Positions 11,724 through 23,571 of a DNA stretch of 52,093 nt are shown piece after piece. The notes under the pieces were generated by a model. It was not told where the DNA came from, searched no databases, and worked only from the letters and a program-made list of their open reading frames with translations. Source of the DNA: Mesotaenium endlicherianum (lineage: Eukaryota; Streptophyta; Zygnematophyceae; Zygnematales; Mesotaeniaceae); the NCBI GenBank assembly GCA_009602735.1, contig WELA01010503.1:70788-122880 (forward strand). The letters are read 5' to 3'. Position 1 is the stretch's first letter; each line of letters starts with the position of its first letter. The translations under genes were made by a program, and so were the position numbers.

Positions 11724-12829
11724 TTAAGAGTAACTTAGCGCCAACGCTGTCCTTGTTTGCTTTGGTTGCAACTGACAGAAAGGTAGACACTGAGTAGGCC
11801 TTTTGGCATTGCAAGGCTGCATCTTACAGCTGGCCACAATGGAGGTCAATTTGGTTGCAGTTTCGTCCTCGACGACAATGTCCTCATCCTCGTCGCGGGT
11901 ACCAAAGCACACGTTTTCCTTTTTTAAATCTACCGCATTTGATGTGTAGTGATGTATCCTGACAACGTCGGCGGAAATCATGAACATGTACCTTTTGTCC
12001 ATATGCAGGGAGCGATGGACGCAATTTTCACTGCATTCAAATGCGCACATCACCACTCTGTGTGAGAATTGACGACCAGTCCAAAGTCCAACATTGTTGT
12101 TCCGTTCATATACGCAAGCTGACAGGACAATATAAAGAATTCAGTGACTGAAGCAGGGAGCTGGCCCCACTTAGCAATGCTGGTACAAGTAGGAGCGACG
12201 GTGAGTGACAACTTTCAAAACAGTGTAACTCTACAACTTTCATAACAGTACAATTCTAACTGTGATGGCTGTAAACACAGCATGTCCAACCGACAACCGG
12301 GATGGAAAAAGAGGAGCAAGGCACTGCACTCACAAGGGCATGTTGATGCTAGGATCGATGGCCAGCTTGTCAGCCCATCCAGTCCACCCATTCTTCTCAT
12401 ACAGAGGATGCTGGCACCGCCGCTTATAGGAGAGCACGGGCCTGAGGCGAGTGGCCTCTGTGATGCCTGCAAAGTTGAAGCGCTTAATGGAAAGCATGTT
12501 GATGCGATTGCTGCGCGCGGCTTCTTCAGCAGCCACCGCCCTCATAAGCTGATGCTTCAGCGAGCCGTTCTCAGGGTGAGGCGTCAGGGCAAACTCGTCA
12601 ATGTCTGTATGGAACTGCCAGGTGTCGCCGTAGCGGCGGCCCAACATGGGGCACAGCTCGTAGATCAGGACCTGCTCGTATATGATTGGGAACTGAGGGA
12701 GCAGAAGAGGAGAAGAAAGAAGCAAGAAAAGAAGCACGGGCACACACAAATGAAGGGTGCGAGGTGAATAATGAGACTTCATCTACCCGTAATCAGATTC
12801 CTGGACAAGAGCCCACTCACGCACACATA

Positions 12830-12913
<84 letters not shown>

Positions 12914-13102
12914 NNNNNNNNNNNNNNNNNNNNNNNNNNNNNNNNNNNNNNNNNNNNNNNNNNNNNNNNNNNNNNNNNNNNNNNNNNNNNNNNNNNNNNN
13001 NNNNNNNNNNNNNNNNNNNNNNNNNNNNNNNNNNNNNNNNNNNNNNNNNNNNNNNNNNNNNNNNNNNNNNNNNNNNNNNNNNNNNNNNNNNNNNNNNNNN
13101 NN

Positions 13103-13148
<46 letters not shown>

Positions 13149-15342
13149 TTTCACCTTCAGACAACAATCTTAGGCGCAGCCTTACCCTCATGTCCGCCAA
13201 GCTACAGGAGGACAGAGTATACTTGGAGTCGTTACCCATCATCAGATTCACACTTGTCGCCATTCATCTGCAAAAAAGCACTACGTCTCTTTCTTGACAA
13301 AGATTACAGATCCACCAGTCTTCGTCTGTCCCTTCCTCCCCACACACACAGAGAATATGTTTATCCTCACTAGGCCCTCCCTGGCACTTACCGCGTACGG
13401 AATCCTGCTCTTCTTGTATGCGAGACGGAAGTGAACCTCGCTCCAGTCGGGGAAGGGCAGGTGCAGCAGCTGGCCCCGGCGCACGTACGGCAGCAGGAGG
13501 CGCTGCCGCTTGGCGTGGTCGCGGTCGAAGAAGTAGATGTGGTCAAAGCCGGCGAGGAGGTGCGCGTCAATCCACTCCAGGATGCGCGCGTCCGAGAACG
13601 TCGGCTTGCCCGTCTCGGGCGTGAACGGCTGAGCATTTGCAAATGGACGCATGCAGAGCGACACCTTGAACTCACGCCCCACCTCCACGCGCCTCCCTGG
13701 CATGCGGCTAGTGAGCCGGGCCGCCTCGCTGGCCGCCACCTGGACCTCCTTCCTGTTCACCAGCACCCGTGTTGCGCGGCCCTTCCTCCGTGGCAGGTAG
13801 TGCAATGTGTGCTGCACTCCATGGTGGGACACCTCAAAAGACGGCAGCTGGTTCATGGACGTCCCTGGCACCCAATCCTCCTCCACGCCCGTCTGCTGCT
13901 GTTCACCCCCCTCGCCCACTCCCGCTCCTCCTTGAGGTTGAGTTGATTTCCCATCCTTGGCAATGTCCTGGCCAAGGAGGACCTCAAAGGGCTTGTAGAT
14001 GGAGTCGAGGTCGCTGCGGCAGAGGTGCAGACGGCTCATGCGAAGGTCTGTGTCTTTTGAAGGGGCCATCAGCTGCACCTCAAACTGGTCCGCGTAAAGC
14101 ACGCGATTGACGGCATCCGACGCGTCTGCCTGCCCTGACCCCTTTGACCCTGCCCCCGTCCCTGTCCCTGCACCCGTCCGTGGCCCCATCCCTGCCCCAT
14201 CCTCACTCAGCAATTTTCTGTCGGACGAGGTCGTACCGGTACCCCCCTGCCCCTCTTTGCTAGAATTTCGGTTCACACTCAAATTTCCAGAGGACCCTGG
14301 CAGGGCCTCAACTGCGACAGGGGCAGGGCAGAGAAGTATGACGTAGTATTCATGGAGGCTACTGCCCATCCTCTCAAAGAAGACTGTAGATTTGAACGCT
14401 GGGGTGTCGGAGCTTGAGCCTGCCTCTGCTCCCCAGCTGAATGCTGCTTCCTGGGCCCCCTCAGTGGCGCCAGCTGTCGGGTAGAAATGACAGTCTAGTT
14501 GGATATGGCTTTGAAAGTAGAGGTCGCTCATATCAGCAGCGCCCCACCCAAGGAATTGGGACCTGCGGATGGATTTCGAGTCCTCCACAGCTGCCAGTAG
14601 GCGCAGCATGGGTGCAACTCCCTCCTGCTTCCCGCCCTTGAAGATCTGCAAAATACAGACACCCCTTCAGAATATGCTTAATTTCTTACCTAATGTCTGA
14701 CCTCCAAGTTTGCAGAGCTGGGCATATTTCAGGCCTGCAAAGGATAAACTTTCTCTCTGAGCTTCAGAAATCCTAGAGGAACAAGAACGCACCAAAGAGG
14801 TAGGAGCGATCAAGGGCAATTGAGACCAAGGGTGAGAGAAAAGTCATGCGCATGCCAGCCCCAAGCACCTGATGCATGCCCTCACGCACCTTGGGTTTGT
14901 CTTCCCACGCCAGGTGGATGATTTCCGCCTCAAACACTGTCACCTGAGCTAGCTTAGGCTCAGTTCCTTTGCCAGCAGAGACTGCAAGCGGCTTGCTAAA
15001 GAATGTGCCTGTTGTGAATGGCCTCTCCTTGTCGGGGGGGCAGAGCCTGACATTGGATTCTCTATCAGAAAGTGGGGTCGAAGCATTTCTCTGACGTTTT
15101 AGCTGCTTTAGGTCCAGGTCACCGCCATCTAAGACATTCGAATGCCCTGCCTTAGTACATCGGGCGCACACGGCTGCAGCCGTCAAACATAAGAATAAGG
15201 ATGCGGTCAATAACAACCTCCTATTTGTTGACACTGTTGAGAGAGTTTTTGCAGGGGCAGGTGAGGCAAACCGCTGAGGTTGTCTACTCCTTAACATGTC
15301 TTCCACACTAAAGACATGAACCTCGCATACATTATGCGACAA
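11724..15342 (-). CDS. GT92-like (DUF23) glycosyltransferase, paralogue B, type II membrane protein
   Basis: Four exons: 15342-14890, 14645-13392, 12692-12334 and 12030-11724 (stop TAA). Donors are AAG|GTGCGT, GCG|GTAAGT and CTT|GTGAGT; acceptors are TTTTGCAG, CCCTCAG and AATGCAG. Phases are 0, 0, 2 and total 790 residues. Residues about 43-60 (LLLTASLFLCLTAAAV) follow Arg-Arg and form a signal anchor, so the enzyme should be a Golgi-type II protein with a luminal catalytic domain. The domain has FSDARILEWIDAHLLAGFDH and the DxD-like TDIDEF, as in GT92 glycosyltransferases. Exon 2 contains a Gly/Thr-rich low-complexity stretch. Intron positions and phases match paralogue A. The third segment of the gene is split by a (GA)n intron with an assembly gap. 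Codon 16 is an alternative start. The sugar substrate is unknown. Confidence 0.85.
12833..13146. repeat. (GA)n microsatellite with internal assembly gap
   Basis: GA repeats at about 12833-12913 and 13103-13146 flank 189 Ns. It lies in the second intron of gene B, between the donor at 13391 and the acceptor at 12693. The Ns hide an unknown number of repeats. Confidence 0.97.
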
Positions 15343-17327
15343 TGTGTAGAATTTGCTAGTGATCGCTTGTCCTGTCTTTGCTTGTCCAATGTCAACTGTT
15401 TCCTATAACTGATCACAAAGACGGCGTACGATCTTCTTTTTATAGCAAGCACGCACAAAGGTTCCTCATACTTAGATAGACGTACTGAGCAACATCTAGG
15501 GCCATCCACAAAGATTGTCTCTTTCAAGACCTTCGCCTGCAATCGATGCTTTCCTGGAAAGCTTTCAGACGCTGAAATGCTGACTTCACATCGCTCACAG
15601 CTGTCACATCTACTCAAAGTCGCTGTCAAATTGTTTTCATGTCTAGAAAGTTGTGCGGATCAAAGTGCTGACTAAGAAACTATATTTTCTTTGATAATCA
15701 AAAAAAAACAGGCATGTCCGTACCATCAGGACCGTACCGCTTGCCCTTCAATGTGACTTCCGCCAAGTTTTCGGCTGAAACAGAAATTGCATGACAGGAT
15801 CCCGAGACAGTGACAGCCTCCACGTACAGCAGAAAGACATACCTTCGAACCGCGAAGCGAGTTGCGGTTTCTTGATTTCGTCACCCGGGTAAAGACAGTT
15901 GTAAAAGAAAACAAATTCAAGGACTAAAAAGCGTCCCAACGATGTCCCATCGTAGTTGGCCCCCATTAGGGTCCTGCATCAACAGTGAGACTCCTTGGAT
16001 TGTCTAGAAAGCAACTTACGGGAATTAAGGTGCGTCGCTTTCTATACGAGGTGCACCTTATAAAGACCTCATGGCAAAAGAGGGATGAAAGGTCGCTTTC
16101 TATGCCGATCTATCAGAAAGACAAACAGAGGAGAGTGGAAATGGGCTGGGGTCTGCCCAGGGCCACCAATCATATGGGCCAGCAATCGGAAATTAAGACA
16201 AACAGTGTAGATGCTCTGTACTTTCGGCGGCAAGAAAAGATGAGTGCCTATGGTACAGACGACGCCTTGACGTCCTGACCTTGAGACAAGAGATTCAAGT
16301 AGCTAGCAACGTTTTCTTGCATCTAACTTGTTGCAATTTGGACGTCTGTGCCAGGGTGCTGGCTAGATACTATCTTTCTCCTTAACTATATATTTGAAAG
16401 TAGCGCGTCACGGGCGAGCTGATGTCTTCCATGATATTTTCAGGTCCAAAAGTGACCGGATATCTTCTCTTGGGTGAGTGAAGCCTGCTGTTTGATGCTT
16501 CTGCTTGAACAAGCTATGAACTGCTTTTTGTCACGTGTGCCAAGACGATGATTTACATGGAATAAACATCGAGTCTTTCTTCTCCCCATCCTGTGTTTGC
16601 GTCTGACGAGTTTTTTTCTTGACTTTGAGATATGCTAGACTTGTCACTCTATCCAGGAGTAACTGCAAATTGCAATCACTCAGCCTGAAGGAAGCATAAT
16701 CAGCAGGAAGGCATCAGCATGTATCATGCAGCTTGATACCACCATCTTGTAGGCCATGTTAATGTAACGTTCTCTATCCTGTGGAGACACTTGTTGCACA
16801 ATGTGTCAACCGTAGCTTGCACACACATATTATAATGCCATCACCTGAGTCCTGACCATGGCCTTCACAACTCTGTGCCAAGCTTTGCAGACGAGCTTGC
16901 ACTTGCCTGCATGTTGCCAGTGGGACAATAAACAAACAGTTGAAGAAGATGGGTATGACAGGCTAACCTGGCAACCTGAGGAGGTTTCGCCTTCAACATG
17001 CTTTCTAAGCAAGCTAGATTCTCCCTGCACTGTGTGGCAACAGCCTGAATGACAACTGAAGCACCAAAGGAGTGTTGCATATGTCTTCTGGGGAAGGATA
17101 GTCCATTGAGCCCCTCTAAGTAATATGCCCACCCGTTGTTGCCAGCTCTCACCCCTGCATGAGCACCACATGGCGAGGCATGCCCATGTATAGCATGTCA
17201 TGAGAGTCCCTGTCGCACTCTCTCTCCACCTCTGGTTGGATACCTGGATGGCTGCCTGCTGGACACTTGTCCCAACAGCTAAGTTCTTGCTCCGCAAGCG
17301 CTCTTGTGCCTTGATGCAGGCGTGTTT
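15343..17327. other. Divergent intergenic region between genes B and C
   Basis: About 2 kb between the start codons of B (minus) and C (plus). It should contain both promoters and 5' UTRs, possibly non-coding first exons of C (an acceptor-like TTGATGCAG ends at 17318). Several open frames exist (minus 15629-15291 and 17297-16830, plus 15985-16278) but none shows a recognisable domain. Confidence 0.4.
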
Positions 17328-19109
17328 ATGAACCTACTACTGACGGCGCTAGTGCTCTACAACGTCCAGTATGCCGCCGCAGGTGCAGGGCGGGAGCAGC
17401 AGAGGCAGGGGTTCCAACTAGGCATGCAGGCAGAGCAGGGGCTGCAACACATGGGGCCTTTCAACCCCCAGCGCCAGGAGGTCGGCTTTTGGGATGAGAA
17501 AGTGAAGCCTGTGGTGTCTCGGACGGGCGCATGGAATATCACTGCAGACTACGTGTACCTTACTGACAAGAGCTTGGCCCTGAAGCTGGCGGCGTTCTTC
17601 GGAAAGGACACCCCGGTGCTAGAGCTGGGGGCAGGCAAGGGTCACTACACCGTTGTTCTAGAAGGTATGCCTAGAGGATGCCCCCTCCTCTTCCCGCGCC
17701 TTCCGAGTAGCCTTTTACGCTACCTCTCAATCTGTTTGTGTGTGCTCAGCTTCTCGTTATGTTTGCATTAGACAGGGGGAAGCGGAGGGGGAAAGGGAGG
17801 AGTGCTTATGCAGTGGGAGCAATCGCAAATGTGCGAGTGCGCGCGCGCGCACGCGCGTGGGTTTGTCTATGTGTGCGTTGACTGTGTGTCCGGCCTTGTT
17901 CTTTGTTTCTAAGAGACCTTGCTTTACGTGCATTCTTCTCTCTCACAGAGGCTGGGGTGAAGGTGACGGGCTACGAGGGCGCGTCCAACATTGAGGAGCT
18001 GACCAATGGCTACATCCATCACGCTGACTTCACCGAGCGCCATGAATTCGGAACGTTTGACTGGGTCCTGTCGCTGGAGGTGACCCCCTGCTCTCTTATC
18101 CGTACTGCACTCCACATCAGGGCTTACCTTTACCTGCCTCTATTGCTGTAAATGATGGCAGATTGTTTTGTCCTGGAAACACTGTTTCTTCACTTTCCTG
18201 ATTTCAAACTTTGGTGTATGAGCGGCTGCTTCCTTGATGCCGACAAGGGATCAACATTAGTCGCTTGGCATTGTTCTCATCCTGCAAGGCACTTCCCGCC
18301 CTTTTTTATTGGCTCTTTGCAGGTCGGGGAGCACATACCAGCCAACTACATGCTCCAGTTTATTGACAACATTGACAGGTGAGCCCCACGTGGGTCTTGC
18401 CCGCTCACAATTCATGCAGGTCGCGTGCTCCACAGCAAAGAACCCCTTTTTTTTCCCCCTCACTTGCCGGGAGAATATGAATACACCCTCCCTCCCCCCC
18501 CGTTGTGTTTTAAAAGGTTGACAACGATCTGTTGCCAGGCCCGGAATTGACAGCCAAGTTATTATGGCGTTTTTTGAGGCGTGCAAAGCCATGCACCCCT
18601 TCTCTCCCCAGAATGCCCGGTCCTCCTCTACTCCCCCTGGATATTCACCTTTCCTGGAGCGGCTGCTCTAGTTCTTGCTTTACTAGTGCCCCAGGCACGA
18701 TCTCCATTCAGAAGTATCATGGACCGATTGTCACCATCCTCGCTGTCTTTCATCTGCATGGCTCCTCCTAGCCGCGAGAGCTAAAGTTTTGAAAGGCCTG
18801 TGCAGTCAATTTGGGAAAGGCAGCGGCCCTCGACAAGCCGGGCCTCACGTGCTTCTCTTCTATGTCAACAACTTGCCGCGCTGGTGGTTGTGTGCCGCGC
18901 GCAGGCACAATACGAAGGGCGTCGTTCTGAGCTGGGCCGTTCTTGGCCAAGGTGGGAACGGGCACGTAAACTGCCGGTCCAACGAGTTTATCAAGGGCCT
19001 CTTTGGAGCTCTGGGCTACACCAACGACTTGGAAAGTGAGGCGGCCATCAGGGACAGTGCGGTGCAGCCCTACTTCAAGGACTCAATTATGGTGTTTAGA
19101 AAGGAGTAG
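17328..19109 (+). CDS. SAM-dependent methyltransferase-like protein with signal peptide
   Basis: Four exons: 17328-17664, 17949-18079, 18323-18378 and 18905-19109 (stop TAG). Junctions are GAAG|GTATGC, CTCACAG|AG, GAG|GTGACC, TTTGCAG|GT, ACAG|GTGAGC and GCGCAG|GC. Phases 1, 0 and 2 fit together and give 242 residues. The N-terminus MNLLLTALVLYNVQYAAAG is a likely signal peptide or anchor. Class I methyltransferase features are motif I LELGAGKGHYT, an acidic residue after the second strand (TGYEG), FDWVLSLEVGEHIP (motif IV region), and a conserved-looking C-terminal block GQGGNGHVNCRSNEF. It probably methylates a substrate in the secretory pathway. The substrate (glycan or protein) is not evident. 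It is divergent from the GT92-like gene B, which suggests a related pathway. An upstream 5' exon cannot be excluded. Confidence 0.78.
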
Positions 19110-20667
19110 ATTGCGACTGCGAGTTATACAGCTCTGTGTAATTATTTGCACATGTGGGAGACACATGTAGCCTATAGCATTGAATGCATCAAGAATCTGA
19201 TAATATCCCCCCAAGTTTGCAGTTGCGATGTGTTATATATGGCACTGCAAGGAGGAACGTGAAAAGGTAGAAGGTTAGCGAGGATGCTGTTTAAGTAAGG
19301 GATCTCTCATTTGATTCTATGTAAAGTAATGGGGATTGTGCTATTAAACAGGTGTCAGGAGCAATTAATGTAACTGTCAACAATATTCATTCCAGAATCA
19401 GAGGTGTTTGTGCTGCATGAATTTGAGCATATTGAGTGGGATGCACTCTAAACAATGGGAATCATTAGAGGATTTGCTTTGGAGATGTTCTCTTAACGAA
19501 CGGACACGTGCATAGCAAAAAATGCCACACAATGCTTAATATGATGACATAGAGGGCAAGAGTGGGTAAAAAGTGCCATATTAGTCTTGCATGGGGATTT
19601 TGTTCCTCACAAGAGTAAGCACAACAAAATTGCACATTAAAGATGGGATATGGCCCGTTTAACTATCCACAACATACTTGGCATTTCTAGGTTTCCCTAC
19701 TCTTTGAGATAGATTATTGTGCTTTTAGAAAAAAGAAGGACGATGCATAGTTGACTTCACGACAGATGATAATGTCGTAAATTCAGGTCATTTTGGGCAT
19801 CAACAAAAGTGTTGGGTTTTGAATTTCTTTACCTAATGTTATTAGCTGGAACTTCTTTGTCTTGTCTCGATCAAAATTCAACACGACAATCATAATAATC
19901 ATAGTGCAAAAATCAAAATTTCACGCTCAAAATCCTTAACTTTATCAAAATAAATGAAGCCGACATCCCTGCTGTATGGTTGAGGCCATTGTGAATCAAT
20001 CGGTGTCGCATGACGATGCAACTTGAAAGGATATTTTACTCGCAATGTCAGCAAAACTTTTGAAACCCTGCCTTTCCATATGGGACTTGACACTCTGACT
20101 TAATGGGTAGATAAACATTTGCTGATTATTTTGTGGTCGACTTCTAAGTTTTCAAGATAATTTTTGTTGTTTGAAGCGGTTATTAAGAAATTCTCACAAA
20201 TGCCCTTGGTCATTTAAAAAGTTGAAACAGTCGTTGAAAGCACCCATTCTACTTCCACTTACGGTTTGTACAACCGTTGGTTGAAAGTGGGGGCAAGAGT
20301 CCCTCTCCTCTCCACCAGGTCTCTCCAAGTAAACTACCTGAACCCTTCACGACCTTCTTCGGGCTGACAAAGTTGTCCTCGGCTTTTGTACACACCCAGG
20401 AAGCGCCTCGGCCGGGCACAATCACGCAAACAAATCTAGTGCCAGTCCAACAAAATCACCAAGCATGCAGGACACTTGCGGTGCGTATATGCCATTTATC
20501 AAGCAAACACTTCGTCCACACTCACCAAACAATTTTCATGGAAGTACATGCCGTACTTTCTTTGGCATATTCTTGCATCTAGTGTTGATTGATTTGAGTT
20601 ATGGCTAGTCTATAGGGATGCTAGTACACCAACTACACATATTTGTGGAAGTAGGTAGTTTCTAAAG
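19110..20667. other. Intergenic AT-rich region
   Basis: No coding, RNA or repeat structure that I can support. The first part should be the 3' UTR of the methyltransferase-like gene. Confidence 0.5.
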
Positions 20668-20850
20668 AACTTCACAAGTGGTGAACAAAGTCACAGTTTC
20701 CCTCCCTTGCAGGGACTACTCTAAGAAGGTCATTTCCATGTGCTATTAGTGGTCTTTTGGGTCACACCTCATTAGTTATTCTCTTACTGGTTTTCATTCT
20801 TGAGGTGCTCACTTGCTTAGTAGAAACTCCTCAAAAAAGAATATTTAACA
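20668..20850 (+). repeat. Retrotransposon leader fragment R3, copy 1
   Basis: Matches 39575-39760, sharing GAACTTCACAAGTGGTGA and, near the other end, TCTTGAGGTGC and CTCAAAAAAGA. In the second copy this sequence sits between an LTR-like repeat and gag, so this is probably a relic of a related element's LTR end, primer site and leader. Confidence 0.6.
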
Positions 20851-22320
20851 TCTGCCCCCCTTTTTGGCTATAAAACCATATGTGTTATGGACTTAATTGC
20901 AGCAAATCCTGCTTACTTGTTGCTTATGCCGCTGATACACACCCAAACTCTTGTCGCACAACAACCGGGACAAATTGTAAGGGTTGGCAAGAGCATTTTT
21001 GCCGGGACTTGTCCTTTGTCTCTTCTACAACTTCACTTTGCATGGTGTCACCAAATCTCCAAAGTACAATATGTAGCTATTTTGGATTTGATTGTTCTGC
21101 AAGTCTTATAGTTCAATTGTTGGAATCCTTCACTTGTCAGTTTAAACGTCAAAGGTATTTTCTTCAATCATGCTTGCCGTGAAAAAAATCCACAAAATTA
21201 GCTGTGGATAGATAGATACATTATTTGACGGCTCCTCAAATCTTCAAAGACTGGTGTTGCGATACTCCATGCATGTAGTCTATGCCACATATGTCATCTT
21301 CTATGTGCACATGAAGTGTTCAATTTACATCCATTGGGTAGGTGGGCTCTTCCTGTGTTGTACTGCAAATCAAGCTTGTACCTTGGCTCCTTGTGAGAAT
21401 AACATTATACATATACCTACTTAAGAACAACCAAGCACACAATTTTTATGAAGTGGTTCTTTTGGAATCTTTGCATCCACCTAATTTCTTCAAGCTGATC
21501 GTCATAAATAATACGTTACAAGAATTCATGCTTCTAATGCACGCAAGACTTCACTTCACACTTTTGCCCTTCTTCCACAAAATTTTTGTAGGTACTATTT
21601 TGTAGATTACTTGTAGATTACTACTTATTGACTACAAACAATTGCATGCAATACTAGTACTTGCCGGAGGCTTCTCGTCGCTCTTTCTTGGTTGCACCTC
21701 CTTCCAATACCAATTGATCCAGCTCATATCATGTTTGGTGATCATTATTTTAATTGGTATTATACTATAGTGTTACTCTAATTTCAATTTAACAAATCTG
21801 CAATCATATGCGCCAATAGCCATATGTTAATAATCACATGTCTCGTTTGCAATCACTATGCAACATCCCAATGCGTTCGTAGGTTTGGTTTAATCATATT
21901 TCAACTTTGTGATTTATCATGCCGTGTGGCTTTGCTCGTCAGACCGGTACGGGTGTGTCAAACGTACACATACTTTTCACAAAACATCACGAAGGCTGAA
22001 GCGTATATACGCCACCAAACATTATCTAAAATGGCTATGGGACACTAAACGCGTCCTAACATTTACGTGTCAAGGACCAGGCAAACGACCCAAAAAGCTT
22101 CTTGATTTGCTTAACATCAACACGAACTCCACTAACGCTCCACTACATAACTTTTGCTAAAACTCATCATGACCAATACCCCCCGCTTTGAGGGGTAGGA
22201 ATTTTTAGTAGGTAATAATCACTACGCATATTTTGATGATTACAAAATATTCACAACGGTCAAACTAGATTCGGCAACTGTTCGACATGAACTCCAATTG
22301 GTCAACATCAACCCACACCT
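20851..22320. other. Intergenic, no supported gene
   Basis: AT-rich DNA with short open frames lacking recognisable motifs. It may be decayed transposon sequence following the leader fragment at 20668-20850. Confidence 0.4.
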
Positions 22321-22600
22321 TAATACCTACACCCTGAGACCGGCCATGGGTTAAATTGGATGTTTTTGGACCATACCGGGAACCATCGACTGGTATAGAT
22401 TCATTCCGAGCTGAATCGGCCCGTCAGGTTTATTTTTGGGCATTCTGAGCGACTAGTATGAAGTCTGTTGTCTATCGAAACCAAAATCCAAAACTTGGCC
22501 TCGCTGATCACAGCGACAAGGTACTCGTTCATCAATTGGTGTGACTTCCGGGCATCTGCGCCTGACACGTTGCTATCTGTCTTCCACTGTAGACTGGGAG
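22321..22600 (-). repeat. Interspersed repeat R2, copy 1
   Basis: Inverted relative to 35878-36131. Shared words include GAGACCGGCCATGGG, GAATCTATACCAG-like and GTCTATCGAAACCAAAAT (as reverse complement in copy 2). The match continues to TTGTCTTCCACTGTAG-like sequence near 22580. No coding capacity is seen. Family unknown. Confidence 0.6.
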
Positions 22601-23571
22601 TCGTTATTCTGCTTGTCATTATTGTCCTGATTTGATGACGCACTATGACGATTCACCCCGACATCGGCGTACTGATTTTGTTTGATGATAGTTGTGTGTG
22701 TCATTCAATATATTCACGACACTGTTGAGCCTGTACAACAACATCCATCATGTTTCGCTTGCCACTCCTTAGGTGGCGGGTGAAATGAAGTCATGGAAAG
22801 TGTCGAACGTCGACTGTTGACGTCGAACGACATCGGCTTCAGACGCTAAGGAGCATACAGCGTACATGCATAGGGCTTGTGCACACAAGTTTATGAGATA
22901 TTTCATCTCTCATGCAGTATAATTTAAGAAAATACAATTAAGTAGAAAAAGATAGGCTTATTCATTGAATAAAGAGATAGGAAAGGCATTGTAAAGTGGA
23001 TCGCTCTCCTGTAGTTCTACTGTCCTATACTAATTATTCAATTATTCTATCCTAAATACCCTACTTAGTTTCTAATGCCTACTACATATTTTCTATCCCT
23101 CTAGGTAGGAGGGTGGGGATCTACTAGACTAATGCTTAACTTCGTGCAATGAAGAATGACTGACTGGCTATGGCTATATGTCAAAAGAAAAAGACTCTAG
23201 GGACTAGGTAATTTGATACACTTGTTGCGAGGTAAGCGTTTAAATTGAAAATCTGTAGAACTCATGCATTAGTAATATATTGAGATGAATTAATACGTCA
23301 CAAATCTGCGTCATATTTCAAATTCTCAATTTGTGTCGGCTATGAAGATGATCTAAGCCCATGTGAGGTACAACCGTTGTGAAGATATATCGTACGACAA
23401 CAAGAGCCTCACCTTTGAGTTCTTACATGGCCTTAGTTTCGTCAGTCACGTGAATAAATTACACTCAGTACACTCTTTGTTAAACTTTTCACTGTGAAAT
23501 AACACATTTTGAAGAGAGTGGCGAGGCATCATTAACCATCTGGATGTGCATGTAAAAGAAGCGTTACTTAC
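22601..23571. other. Intergenic, possible last exon of the AT-hook gene
   Basis: Mostly AT-rich and featureless. On the minus strand an acceptor (TTATTTCACAG) near 23500 could start a last exon. In the phase left by the exon at 23666-23572 it would read a stop at once. Confidence 0.35.

Noticed and set aside
12686..13373. Long frames of repeating Arg-Glu or Ser-Leu across the microsatellite
   Set aside because: Produced by (GA)n and the N gap inside an intron of gene B.
15291..15629. 112-codon minus-strand frame just upstream of gene B
   Set aside because: No domain, and it overlaps the start region of B in another frame; more likely 5' UTR.
16830..17297. 155-codon minus-strand frame upstream of gene C
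   Set aside because: Cys/Trp-rich composition with no domain or splice support; it probably lies in 5' UTR or promoter DNA.
20880..21182. Copia RNase H-like remnant
   Set aside because: A few residues looked suggestive, but no D-E-D order or flanking RT motif could be aligned.
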